A stretch of 64,000 bases of DNA, from positions 8,522,501-8,586,500 of the forward strand of contig CM072336.1 of assembly GCA_036874045.1 (NCBI GenBank), given 5' to 3'. The translations under genes and the position numbers were made by a program. Numbering within the stretch: position 1 is the first letter of the stretch; every line of letters begins with the position of its first letter. The DNA comes from Cymodocea nodosa. Its lineage: Eukaryota; Streptophyta; Magnoliopsida; Alismatales; Cymodoceaceae. Shown piece by piece: positions 1 to 11,312 of the stretch. Below the pieces are notes generated by a model. It ran no database searches and was not told the DNA's origin. It was given only the letters and a program-made list of their open reading frames with translations.

Positions 1-893
1 GTATTTTGATAATGCAAAAACCTATGTGAGGAAACATATTGTATTTCATAGATAAGTCAGTGTAGCAAAATATCAGAAGGCAGATGAACAGATATAGGTA
101 GTTCATAAATTACTGCTATAAAGCTACAAGAAAATCGGACAGTTACCAAGCCTAAATATTCGGAAGAAAGTTAATTTTCGATAAGTTACAAGCTTAAGTT
201 TCCGAATAGTTAATTTAAAGCAATAGAAACACTTTCGAATTGTTAGAAGAATAACTATCCGAAATCGTAAAGCCTTCGGAGAGTTGTGAAAAATAGTTGG
301 TTGAATGATCGAAGAGTTAAGGAGTTAACTATCTAAAAGCTCAAGCAAAATCAGAAAGTTAGATAGACTAACTATTCAAAACTTAAGTCATTCAATTACC
401 TACATGCAAAAATCTAGAACAGAAGCTTAAAGGAGTTTTCGAATAGTTAAAAAGCTATCAGAAAAATAGGAAATTTCGGTGAGTTACAGTTTTAACTATC
501 CGAAACTTAAGTTATCTTATTATGCACGTGAAGATTTAAAAGGTAACAATCGAAAGTTTTACAAGCAAAAACGAAGAGTTACTATAGCTAACGATCTGAA
601 AGTCAAGAGTTTTTCGGTAAGTTAAAGTTACAAGTCTTCGAACACTTGACACCTCACATAAACAGCTTAAAATTCTCACGTGACACAGACAACAGGATGT
701 AAGTGGAGTTTCAGTAAGTTATAGATGCTTTTCGGTGAGTTATTCATATAACCATCCGAAAATCAAAGGAAATCGGAAGGTTACTTATTGAACATCAGAC
801 AGAACGATAACTTACCATATTTAGGTCTGATTTCTTAGCAAGTACAGCAGAATACATCTGTTGGAAGAAAAATATGATCGTTATACCTTTTGG

Positions 894-900
894 TATAAAT
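894..900 (+). promoter_or_regulatory. TATA box of the Copia-A LTR
   Basis: TATAAAT follows a conserved stretch that is also present in the LTR fragment near 24550-24570, where the same TATAAAT recurs. Its place about two thirds into the LTR fits a U3/R promoter. It is read by motif and by conservation between copies only. Confidence 0.5.
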
Positions 901-1300
901 ATGAGAAGTGAAGAGAAGATCAGATAGAGATAACGATCATATCATTCTGTGAGCTACACAATAATTCTAGATACACTCTCAAGTCTACAACATTCAAAAA
1001 TACTCTTAAAGATTCACTACAGTAGAAAAGCTCCCTGCGCTCAAACTCAGATAGAAAGTTCAATGTTGTTGGTTCGTGAGTTTCAACCTGAAAACTCATT
1101 GTTGGTTGAGAGCTTCAACCTAAAAGCTCGAAGAAAGGTTGGTTATTGAGCTTATACTTGAAAGCTCTAAGTATTGGTTCTTGCTTCAACCTGAAAGCAA
1201 GTGTTGTAAGTACTTGTCTACTTAGTGAAGCTCAAGTATATCTTGGGGGTGGACTAGCTAAGTTAGTGAACCACCTAAAAATTTATTATGTGTTACTTTC

Positions 1301-2740
1301 TGTTGGGAACGTATGACATCACCAGAGAGGGGGTGAATGGTGAACAGTGTGAATTTAAGATTATTTTTGACTTTACTAACTAATTTGATTAATCAGTTTG
1401 CACAAGTAATAAATAGATATAAATATCATGCACAGCGGAAATAAAGTAAGAAACACAAGGGAATTTTAGGTGGTTCACCAACTCAGCTAGTCCACTCCCA
1501 AAGATCACTTGGGCTTCACTAAGTGTATCAACACTTACATACACTTACTTTCAGGTCGAAGCAAGAACCAACCATTCACTTGAGCTTTCTGGTCGTAGCT
1601 CTAACCAACCATACAGAAGTTTTCAAGTATAAACCTTAGTAAACCAACCTTTTGAGTTTTCAAGTCAAAACTCAAACTAACACTAAATGAAGCTTTAAGG
1701 TCGAAGCCACGAACCAAATGATCCTTCTTGGATCAGACTTTCAGCACATGGAGAGCTTTAATAATCTTCTTGTAAAATCCAACTTTCAATCGATTCTATG
1801 TTGTAGTCAATCTGAATTGAACCTTTCTTCTGTAACTGTAATTGATCTACAATGTATATTGTATCTCTGTATGTGATTGTATTTATATTCTCACTTCATA
1901 GCTCTTACTAAATATTGAATGATTTGTTTGTATTTATGCTTGAACTACCAATGATCATATTTTCTCCTCAACGGATTTATTCTATTGTACTTGTTGAGTT
2001 TGCAGATCCAAATATGGTAAGTTACCGTTTAGAAAGGTATCTCAAGATAACCTTTCGATCTTCTCAAACTTTTGGATAGTTAGTAGTGTAACTCTCCAAG
2101 GGATGATCGTAACTCACTTAAAATCCACTTAAGTTTATTTGTCATGTGAGATTTAAGTTATACATGTGAAGTACTTAAACTTTGGATACTTGCAATTGTA
2201 ACTCACCGAAATTCTCCTGACTATCGAATAGTTAGCTATAGTAACTCTCCGATTTTCTTCTTCTAAGCTTCCGACAGCTGTCTTCTCATTTTTGCACGTG
2301 CATAATAGAATAACTTAAGTTTCGGATAGTTAAAACTATAACTCATCGAAACTTCCTGTTTTTCAGATAGTTAGCTTTCTAACTCTTCGAAAACTCATTT
2401 AAGCTTCTGTTTGAATTTCTGCATATGGAAATTCAATGACTTAAGTTTCGGATAGTTAACCTTTCTAACTTTCTGATTTTCCTTTTGTTTTCGAATAGTT
2501 AACTCTTTAACTCTTCGATCATTCAACTAACTGTCTTTCATAACTTTCCGAGGCTTTATGATTCCAGACAATTATTCTTCTAACTGTTCAATTTTCTTGT
2601 AGCTCTATAGCAGTATCTTTTAGAACTTTCTACATCTGTTCGTCTGCCTTCTGATCTTTTGCTGAGCTATCATATCTATGAAATACAATTTGGTTTCCTC
2701 ACATAGGTTTTTGTATTATCAAAATACTAGGGTTCTAACA
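1301..2740 (-). mobile_element. Solo LTR of the Copia-A family, reversed, nested in the Copia-A 5' LTR
   Basis: The plus strand starts TGTTGGGAAC and ends GGTTCTAACA. Read on the minus strand it begins like the 3' LTR at 7890 and ends with the CACCATTCACCCCC run. It is flanked by a perfect 5-bp target duplication CTTTC (1296-1300 and 2741-2745). The length of 1440 bp matches the host LTR. There is no internal region, so it is a solo LTR left by LTR-LTR recombination after insertion. Confidence 0.9.
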
Positions 2741-2881
2741 CTTTCTTCTTACTGTTTTACATTCATTTAATTCATTTCATCTCATTGTTTAATAGAATCA
2801 GTCAATTCTAAATTAAAAGAACTAAAATTTACACACATTCACCATTCACCCCCCTCTGGTGAGCCTATGAATCCTAACAAT

Positions 2882-2893
2882 TGGTATCAGAGC
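2882..2893 (+). promoter_or_regulatory. Copia-A primer-binding site (initiator tRNA-Met type)
   Basis: TGGTATCAGAGC, two bases after the LTR end, is the standard plant Copia primer site complementary to the 3' part of initiator tRNA-Met. Confidence 0.85.
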
Positions 2894-2930
2894 TTGGTTA
2901 ATCTGTTATAAGATTTAACCATCTAGATTT

Positions 2931-4237
2931 ATGGCTCAATTTGCTGAGAGACAAAACATCCACAAACCTCTTCTATTCGATGGTTCCAATTATAATTATT
3001 GGAAGAATAGAATTGAGTGTTTCCTTCGGAGTTTTGATGTAAAACTCTAGAAGATTGTTGTTCTTGGAACTACACTTCCAACCAGTGATGTTATGAACTG
3101 GTTTGAGGAGGATGAGAGAATCATCGAGTTGGATGCTAGAGGGTTGAATGCTATATATTGTGCACTAACTGCTGAACAATATAACAAAGTTTCTACATGC
3201 AAGTCTGCACATGAGGCCTAGAAAATTCTTCAAGTTACTTACAAGGTACAAGCCAGGTAAAGGATACCAAAATTAGCATTCTGTTGAGAAAATTAGAACT
3301 GTTTAAAATGGATGAAAATGAAAACATAACTAAAATGTTTTCGAGATTTACTAAAATTATTAATAGTCTAAAAGGCCTGGGAAAGGAATTCTATTCTCGT
3401 AAACAAGTACAAAAGATCCTAAGAAGTATAACTATGGAGTGGAAATAGAAATCTACCTTCATCCAAGATTCCAAGGATCTCAACAATTACACGATTGAAG
3501 AACTGTTAGGCAATCTTCTGGCCTACAAGGTTCAAATGAAGAACTGGAAAGAACAAGAGGGAGCTATTGAAAAGAAAGCTGAGAAGAAAAAGGAAATGGC
3601 ATTTCCTTCAACAGAAGAAGCTCCAAGTTTAGATGAGGATGAGATTATGTTGCTGGCAAGAAATTTCAAAAAGTTCATGAAGAAAAATCATAAGACCAAC
3701 TCCTCCAAAAGAACTGTCCCTACATGTTTTAAATGCAAAAGGCAAGGGCACATACAAACTTTCTATCCATTTCAGATAGAAGAGGATGAGGCAGATAAAA
3801 AGAAGAAATGGAAGGACAAAAAGAAGATGACTCTCAAAGATACATGGCATGACAGTAGCCCATCAAGTAGTTCATCTAATTCTGAAGATGAAGCTACAAC
3901 CAACGTGTGCTTTGCAGCACAAGAGGTATGCTCTACTTCCTCTTATTCAGAAAATGAGCATGATGAATTAGATGTCAATAGTCTTCTGTGTACTGTAGAT
4001 AATCTGTATGTTAAATGTAGAGAATATAAGAAAGAAATTAAAAGGTTGAATAACTATTTAGAAGACTCCTTTGTTGAATTAGAATCAGCTGTAGTTGAAA
4101 ATAGAAACATGAAAACTAATTTGGATAAATATAGTTGTAATAACTGTGAGCTAAAAGAAGAAAATAAAAACTTATTAACTACAATCTCTGATCTAAAAAA
4201 TACCATTTGTAAATTTACACAAGCTCAAAAAGGCTAA
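2931..4237 (+). pseudogene. Copia-A gag fossil
   Basis: The frame begins MAQFAERQNI about 38 bases after the primer site and shows gag features: an N-terminal stretch with FDGSNYNYWKNRIE-like residues, a long Lys/Glu-rich middle, and a CCHC zinc knuckle CFKCKRQGHIQ at about 3725-3766. It ends in a coiled-coil-like Leu/Asn/Lys-rich tail (about 3990-4230). The knuckle's His is followed by a tyrosine- and phenylalanine-rich stretch. The same C-terminal tail recurs in Copia-B (21274-22068, minus). It is broken in a few places. Confidence 0.8.
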
Positions 4238-4480
4238 ATAAAAAGATAGGATCTCAAGGACCTAATGGAAGCAAATTTGGCCTAGGGTATGCTACACCAT
4301 AGGAAGTACCTTATTGTGGTGGAATAATTCGATCATATAGAGATGACACCACTATGTTTGCCATCAGAAGAAGATCAGGTCATATGTGGTTGCCAAGAGG
4401 CAATAGATTTAATGCTTTAAGGACTAACTCTACTGGACCTAAGAAGATTTGGATACCAAAAGCCTTAATTTCGATATAAT

Positions 4481-7400
4481 TTGCAAGATGACAAGGAGCT
4501 CCAAGCACATACAACAAAATGGATTGTGGACAGTGGATGCTCAAAGCACATGACAGATAAGAAAAGATTTCTTGATTCTGTTAAAAGCTTAAGTTCAAGA
4601 TCTGTTAAATTTGGAAATAATGAAAAGTGTAAAATAACTGCTATAGGAAATATCACATCTGAAAATGGTATAATTGAGAATATCTTGCATGTCAATGGAT
4701 TAAAACAAATTTTATTAAGTGTAGGACAATTATGTGATAAAGGTTATATAGTTTCTTTTACTACTGAAAATTGTCACATTATTAATCTAACTACAAATGA
4801 AATAAAATTTACTAGTATTAGAAATTGTTCTATTTATACATTAAACTTTCCATGTGAAAATTCTGCAAGCAATTCCTGTTTGGTAGCATCTAGTAAAGAT
4901 GATTAGTTGTGACATAAAAGACTTGGTTACGTCAATATGAAAACTCTTAGAAAGTTATCCAAGGGTGATCTTGTTAGGGGATTGCCTAAACTTACATTCA
5001 AGAAAGATAGGGTGTGTAGTGATTGTATGCTAGGAAAGCAGAAGAGAACCTCTCTTCATAGTAAACATGAAATTACAACCAAAAGGCCATTGGAACTTTT
5101 ACATTTGGATTTGTTTGGCCCAACTCAAATTTCAAGCCTTGGAGGTCGAAAATATACTCTTATTATTGTAGATGATTTTTCTAAATTAACCTAGGTAATA
5201 TTTTTGACTCATAAAAATGAGACATGCAGTGAATTCCAAAATTTTTGCATTAGAATTAAAAACCAAAAGGAATTGATAGTAAAGAAAATCAGAAGTGATC
5301 ATGGAGGAGAATTTGAAAACCATGAGTTCAAAAATTTGTACAATTCATTTGGAATTTTGCATGAATTCTCCTGTCGTAGAACTCCAGCTCAAAATGTAGT
5401 GGAAAGAAAGAATAGGATATTGCAAGAAATGGCTAGAACTATGTTGAATGCCACTGATCTGCTAAAATTTCTCTAGGCTGAAGCTGTAGGTACAGCCTGT
5501 CATTTCTCCAACAGAACTCACATCAGACGTATGATGAATAAGACACCTTTTGAAATTTGGTTTGATAAGACTCCAAATGTTAGTTACTTTAAGACATTAA
5601 GATGCAAATGCTTTGTCTTAAATACTAAAAATGCTAAAGACAAGTTTGATGCAAAATCTAAACTTGCCATACTTGTTGGATACTCATCTAGAAGCAAAGC
5701 TTACAAAGTATATATTGCTAAAGACAGAAGAGTAGAGGAAAGTATAAATGTTCAGTTTGATGAAGATTTGATACAGAATTTCAAAAATTTGAAGATTAAC
5801 AATGATAGTGAAAATGAATATTAGAGAATGGTAACTACAAGTAGAAACTCAAACCCCAAGCTTCAGATCAGAATCAAAACAATTGGAAGCTCAAATTTGA
5901 TCATCCCATGGAATAAATAATTGGAAATATAACCAAAGAGGTACAAACTAGAAGCAAAGCACAAGATATTTGCAATTTCTGTGCATTTGTGTCAGAAATA
6001 GAGTCAAAATCAGTAGATGAAGCCTGCAAGGATATTTATTGGACAATGGCTATGCAGGAAGAATTAAATCAATTCCAGAAAAACAAAGTCTGGAATTTAG
6101 TGGAAAAACCTATGGGAAAATCCATCATTGGAACTAAATGGATTTTCAGAAACAAATTAGATGAAGAAAGAAACATACTCAGAAATAAAGCTCGATTGGT
6201 TGCACAGGGTTATAATCAGCAAGAAGATATTAACTATGAAGAAACTTTTGCACCTGTAACCAGAATAGAAGCTATCAAAATGTTGCTTACCTTTGCAAGT
6301 AGTATAAGAATAAAATTGTTTTAGATGGATGTGAAAAGTGCCTTTTTGAATGGAGAAATTCAGGAAAAAGTTTTTGTTAAACAACCTCTAGGATTTGAAG
6401 ATGAAGTGAAGCCAGATCATGTCTACAAATTAGACAAAGCTTTATATGGTCTGAAACAGGCACCTAGGGCATGGTATGAGAAACTAAAAAAATTCTTAAC
6501 TAAAAATAATTTCTCTATAGGTAAAGTGGACAGCACTTTGTTTATCAAAACATTTGATTTGCACATTTTGATAGTACAGATATATGTTAATGATATAGTT
6601 TTTGGAGCTACATCAAAAAAACTCTATCATGGATTTCAAAATTTGATGAAAAATAAATTTGAAATGAGCATGATGGGAGAATTGAAGTTTTTCTTAGGTT
6701 TACAAATACATCAAGTGCAAAATGGCATCTTTGTCAACCAAGAGAAATACTACAAAGAGATGTTAAAGAAATTTGACTATGAAAACATTAAATCTGCAAA
6801 TACTCCAATGAATTCAAGTACTAAACTAGAAATTGATGACTCAAGTGTTGTAGTAGATCAAAAGAAATATAGAGGCATGATTGGATCTCTATTGTATCTT
6901 TCAGCAAGTAGGCCAGATATCATGTTCAGTGTATGCTTGTGTGCTAGATTTCAAGCATCACCAAAGGAATCTCATTTGAAATTAGTAAAAAGAATTTTCA
7001 AATATCTACAAGGTACTAAAGATTTCGGATTATACTACTCAGCTGATAGTAGTCTAACGTTAATAGGCTATAGTGATGCAGATTATGCAAGCAGCAGATC
7101 TGACAGAAAAAGTATTAGTGGCACATGCCAACTACTTGGAAATTCATTAATCTCATGGTTCAGTAGGAAACAAAACTGTATTGCATTTATCTACTACTAA
7201 AACCGAATATATTACAACAGATCTGTGTTGTGCTCAAATTCTTTGGACGTAGCAAACTACAGACTGAAAATTCAGAATACAATCATATTTTGTGATAACA
7301 ACAATGCAATAAGTTTATCTAAGAATACAGTACTTCATTCTAGAGCCAAACATATCGAGATCAAACATCACTTTCTGAGAGATCATGTGGAAAAAGAGAA

Positions 7401-7524
7401 CATCTCACTCAAGTTTGTACCAATAGAAAATCAACTTGCAGATATTTTCACAAAACCTTTAAATGAATCAACTTTTAATCATATTACAAGAAATCTAGGC
7501 ATATGTTCATTACATGATCTTTAA
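4481..7524 (+). pseudogene. Copia-A pol fossil: protease, integrase, reverse transcriptase, RNase H
   Basis: Domains in order are as follows. The aspartic protease has WIVDSGCSKHMT at about 4520-4556. The integrase zinc region and core follow at about 4905-5820, with LDLFGP and RSDHGGEFE followed by PAQNVVERKN. The reverse transcriptase (about 6040-6950) has [27 protein letters not shown] and the catalytic-site region around YVNDIVFGA. The RNase H region has GYSDADYA at about 7066-7090, and the end motif HFLRDHVEKENI lies near 7370. Integrase before RT is diagnostic for Copia. The coding region is broken in several places, so nothing here is functional. Confidence 0.9.
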
Positions 7525-7875
7525 ATGCTTTCATCTATTATTCCTTAAGCTCACCATATGGGAGCTTGCTTTCTGCTAACATGTACTCGTGCAGGACACA
7601 TTAGATATCAATTTTACAGATATTAGTCACCTTTTTATATAATAACAAAAAGGAGGAGAAGAATATGGAAACTTACAGTATTTCCAACACAGATAGAAGG
7701 AGAAGTAGTAAAAAGGGGAAGAAAATCTCAGCACACAGTCAGGGAAAGGAATCTCACCACTTCATTATATTCATTGTAAATTCTTGCTTTACTTAGTTTC
7801 TGTGTGACTGAATGTATAGAAACAATCTAGGGAGTGAAATACATGTAAATAAATATAAAAGATTTTTTCATTATC
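7525..7875 (+). other. Copia-A 3' untranslated spacer
   Basis: This is about 350 bases between the end of RNase H and the purine tract, with no supported gene. An AAAAAGGAGGAGAAGAA purine run near 7649-7666 could be an extra internal polypurine tract (inference). Confidence 0.5.
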
Positions 7876-7889
7876 AAAAATGGGGTGAT
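7876..7889 (+). promoter_or_regulatory. Copia-A polypurine tract
   Basis: AAAAATGGGGTGAT lies directly before the 3' LTR TGTTAAGACC. This is the usual place for the plus-strand primer of a plant Copia element. Confidence 0.7.
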
Positions 7890-8396
7890 TGTTAAGACCC
7901 TAGTATTTTGATAATGCAAAAACCTGTGTGAGGAAATATATTGTATTTCATAGATAAGTTAGTGCAACAAAAGATCGGAAGGCAGATAAACAGATACAGG
8001 TAGTTCAAAAAGTACTGCTATAAAGCTACAAGAAAATCGGATAGTTACCAAGCCTAAATATCTGAAAGAAAGTTAACTTTCGGTAAGTTACAGGCTTAAG
8101 TATCTAAAGAGTCAATTTAAAGCAATAGAAACACTTTCAAACAGTTAGAAGAATAACTATCCAAAATCATATAGCCTTCGAAGAGTTGTGAAAAATAGTT
8201 GGTTGAATGATTGGAGAGTTAAGGAGTTAACTATCCGAAAGCTCAAGGAAAATCGGAAAGTTAGAAAGGCTAACTATTCGAAACTTAAGTCATTTAATTA
8301 CCCACGTGCAGAAATCTAAAACAGAAGCTTAAAGGAGTTTTTGAAGAGTTAGAAAGCTAACTATCCAAAAAATAGGGAGTTTTGGTGAATTACAGT
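7890..8396 (+). repeat. 3' LTR of Copia-A, truncated
   Basis: It starts TGTTAAGACCCTAG and follows the 5' LTR for about 500 bases, including the TTTCGG/AGTTA motif clusters. Similarity stops at about 8396 inside one of these motifs, and Gypsy gag sequence follows. Confidence 0.85.
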
Positions 8397-11312
8397 TCTC
8401 CTGTAGATTAATTTCTATTGATTCCTTATATCTAGGGGGTATATTTCTATTCATATTCTGATTCTGAATGGTAGCATTTCCAAACACATGATCTAGACGA
8501 TTGTTTAATTGTTGAATAATTCTTTCTAATTTCTCTATTATAGATCATTGTTCAATTAATGCTTCATAACTTATGTTTTTATCATTTATATTTTCTCCTC
8601 CCTAAAGATTGTTATTTCTCCAAGATAAATTAGAGTGATTTCTTGTTGGGTTTTTCCAACACGACACCAGAAAAACTTGGATTTGTTACTTCTATTTTTA
8701 CTTAGTTAATTTATTTTTATGCATATTCTCTCTTTTAGAAGTAAACAAACAACCTTTAATACAATTTAGATATTAATTCCAATTTGTACTTTAACTGCAA
8801 GTGCACAGTGTCTATTGTATCAATGTGCAAGTACAGGTTGATCTCACAGGGAATTGCTGACGAACTTGAGAACTGTTCGTTTGTTAACAAACAAATTTAT
8901 ATATTCAATAAGCTCTCCGTTGAATTACAGTTAACTCAACAGACTAAGTTCGTTGAGTTATGGCTAACTCAACGAACTAACCTCGTGGACTTAAGTTAAC
9001 TCCACGAGCCTGTCTTTTCTTTTTAATACTGCTATTTAAAGAGGAATTCAGCCAACCATTGGGCGATTCCATAGATTGTAAATAATATCAATTAAGCTCT
9101 TTAATGTTAGTTAACATTGGATTTATCATTAAGCAATACTAACATTTAGATAATTCAAACAGTAACCATTAAAATCTTTAAGTCTTTTGAACGAACCAAT
9201 TTTAGTAAACTGTAAAACTAAAATAAACATAAAACAATCACAACACTAACAAAGATAACATTAATCACGATACAATACAACACTCAAATACAGCATACAA
9301 ACATAGATAAATTGTTTTTGGTATTTTTGTTTTAATATAAACATGGAAATGGGCGAAAGGTGAAATGTAAAGTAATCTCACTTGACAGTAAATACTTCCG
9401 ACACTACTTGCAACGTGATTACACCATTGAAAATTAAACCACTTATAATTCTGTCTCCTCTCCCTATAGAATCGCGAGTCCAGAATTGCAAGATGATCTT
9501 CTCTTCAGCATACAGGCATCAACCCGAAGCCAAGGCTAAAAGCTTTACGATCTCCTGAAATATGAGTCGGCGCTTGGTGAAAATGGCTTCCCTTCCCGCG
9601 ACACGATCACTCCTCATAGTGGTTGTCAGGCACTATGTTTGGCTCGGAATCGACCCGACATCAGGCAAGTATCCTCACAGACCTCCGATGGTTGGTGATT
9701 ATGGTGGTGATGATGATGGTTGGTGTGGTACTTCAGAAAATTGCGACGCTCATCCTCCTCTGCACACACTATTTGTCCATCGATCACACATGCACCCTTT
9801 CTTCTTTTTTTCTTCTTTTCTTTTATATTTCTTCAATAGTAATTGCTTCTGCTTGAATGATCGGTTGAATTTCCTTCATTCATATCAACGACGATGCTTT
9901 CTTCTCCTGCGCAATACGTGCAAACGTGGTTTTTCCTTCCAACTGTCTTATTTCTGCAACCGCTACAGTGGCATATTAGAAAATAAATAGTCCATGGAGT
10001 TACAGATAACTCAACAAACTTTCTTCGTTGATTTAACTATAAAACGCATGCAATAAAGAAATAAGCCACTAACATAATGCGTTACCTTAGTGTGTATTCA
10101 TGTAACTCAACGCATACAATTATGCTAACTTAACGAGTTAAACATGTGCATTTAAATTCAACATGTGCATAAATTTAACTATCTGATGCTCAGGTGCATT
10201 TTGGATACTTATAAACTTAACTATCCGATGCTTAGATGCATTTCGGATAGTTACAAATAACTCACTGATATATAACTTAAGTAAATCTACCAGATCTCGA
10301 CACGTGTCAATAGCAATTTAATCATAAAATAACATTTTGGAGAGTTACAGGTCTAACTATCCGATGCTCAGATGCATTTTGGATAATTACAGCTAACTCA
10401 CCGAAAATCCACTTAAGTCAATTTCCCAGAACATGACACGTGTCCTCAGCTATTTTATAAATAAAAAGAGATTTCGGAGAGTTACAAGGATAACTATTTG
10501 ATGCCCAACTGCAATTTCGGATAGTTATAGATAACTCACCGAAAGTTCACTTAAGACATTCATTATGGTTTCGACACATGTACTTCAGGAAATAATAAAA
10601 TATTCTTTCAAAACATAACTGTTCGGCAATTTAAACATAAATATCCGATACATGTTCGGTCTGTTAAACATAACTGTCTGAATATGTTCGGTATGTTAAA
10701 CATAACTATCCAAAATATCAGAAAATTTGAATACTTAAGAATTTCATAGCCTGCAACTTACCAACAGTTCATAAATATACTAAATTAACATTAATTCCCC
10801 CAAATTAAGCAAATTCTTCAATTAAAGCATATAACAGTGCAATTATAACATAATGGCTTAATTCTTATATGATAAGCTAAATATTATGCAATTAACCATC
10901 ATTTAACCGTTAATAATATGCACTTTTTCATTCTAGACATTTCTCCAATTAGGGTTATAAGAATTTTCAAAGTTATCTTTTTGATTTCTAGCATAAATAA
11001 CATCTAAGTCATTAATATTTGTATTCTTTTCTTCTAGTTTTTGATTTAATGATAACTCTTCTACTTTTTTTGTTAACTCAGTTAATTTAACTTCAAGCAT
11101 AATATTTGAATCTATTTCATGCATTCCTCTTGACAATATTTTTCTTATCTATAATAGCTTCAGCCGAGTTTTCCCACTTCGTAGTTTTTTTTGCAAAATT
11201 TTCTAAGTATGCCCATGCTTCTTCATTACATAGTTTCAAAAATCTATTTTGACAAGTAGATTCTAATAAAGATTTAGTTGAAACATCTATACCTTCATAA
11301 ATTATACCTATT
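8397..11312 (-). pseudogene. Gypsy gag fragment, split by a solo LTR
   Basis: On the minus strand, 11312-10940 and 8643-8397 encode stretches typical of plant Ty3/Gypsy gag C-terminal regions: CNEEAWAYLENFAKKTTKWE, a coiled segment with LTKKVEELSLNQKLEEKN, then NPNWRN on one side of the solo LTR and SNLSWRNNN on the other. It is broken. It has no LTR or pol of its own here. It could be a displaced part of Gypsy-1, since both are minus strand, but that link is inference. Confidence 0.65.
8644..10939 (-). mobile_element. Gypsy solo LTR inserted in Gypsy gag
   Basis: On the plus strand it runs from TGTTGGGTTTTTCC to TTCTAGACA, 2296 bp, flanked by a perfect 5-bp duplication TTTCT (8639-8643 and 10940-10944). 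The end near 8644 matches the start of the Gypsy-1 LTR at 16738. The interior shares blocks with 27372-28867, 29767-31778 and 20000-20815, including the GTGCACAGTGTCTATTGTAT-type block and arrays of TTTCGG/AGTTA/TAACT/CCGAAA inverted motifs at about 10200-10700. The orientation is given relative to Gypsy-1, whose sense strand is minus. Confidence 0.85.

Larger units (their letters stand above)
1..2879 (+). repeat. 5' LTR of Copia-A, interrupted by a solo LTR
   Basis: The stretches 1-1300 and 2746-2879 together make the LTR, about 1434 bases seen. It matches 7903-8396 base for base over long runs and ends in CCTAACA just before the primer-binding site. A TATAAAT box lies at 894-900. The upstream part (about 150-830) is packed with short inverted motifs (TTTCGG, AGTTA, TAACT, CCGAAA), CTTAAG palindromes and CACGTG-type G-boxes. 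The right end carries the typical run CACCATTCACCCCC shared with the other LTRs of this family here. Confidence 0.85.
1..8396 (+). mobile_element. Copia-A, Ty1/Copia LTR retrotransposon fossil with long LTRs
   Basis: The order 5' LTR, tRNA-Met-type primer site, gag with a CCHC knuckle, integrase, reverse transcriptase, RNase H, purine tract and 3' LTR is that of Ty1/Copia. The LTR is about 1.45 kb, which with the long gag suggests the SIRE/Maximus side of the superfamily (inference). The left end lies about 13 bases outside the window, because base 1 aligns with base 14 of the 3' LTR. The 3' LTR is cut at about 8396 where Gypsy gag sequence begins. The two LTRs agree at roughly nine of ten positions over the first 140 bases, so the element is moderately old. 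Its coding region is in about eight to ten open pieces and is clearly dead. Confidence 0.9.

Noticed and set aside
150-830. CRISPR-like array of short repeats
   Set aside because: Repeats are imperfect, unevenly spaced and lie in a eukaryotic LTR. They are better explained as hairpin motifs of the LTR.
3629-3850. Minus frame with hydrophobic stretches
   Set aside because: Shadow of the Lys/Glu-rich gag region (Lys codons read as Phe/Leu on the other strand).
9562-9990. 142-residue open frame in the Gypsy solo LTR
   Set aside because: It lies wholly inside LTR sequence, is broken in the related LTRs (28260-28560, 30760-31170), and has no domain likeness.
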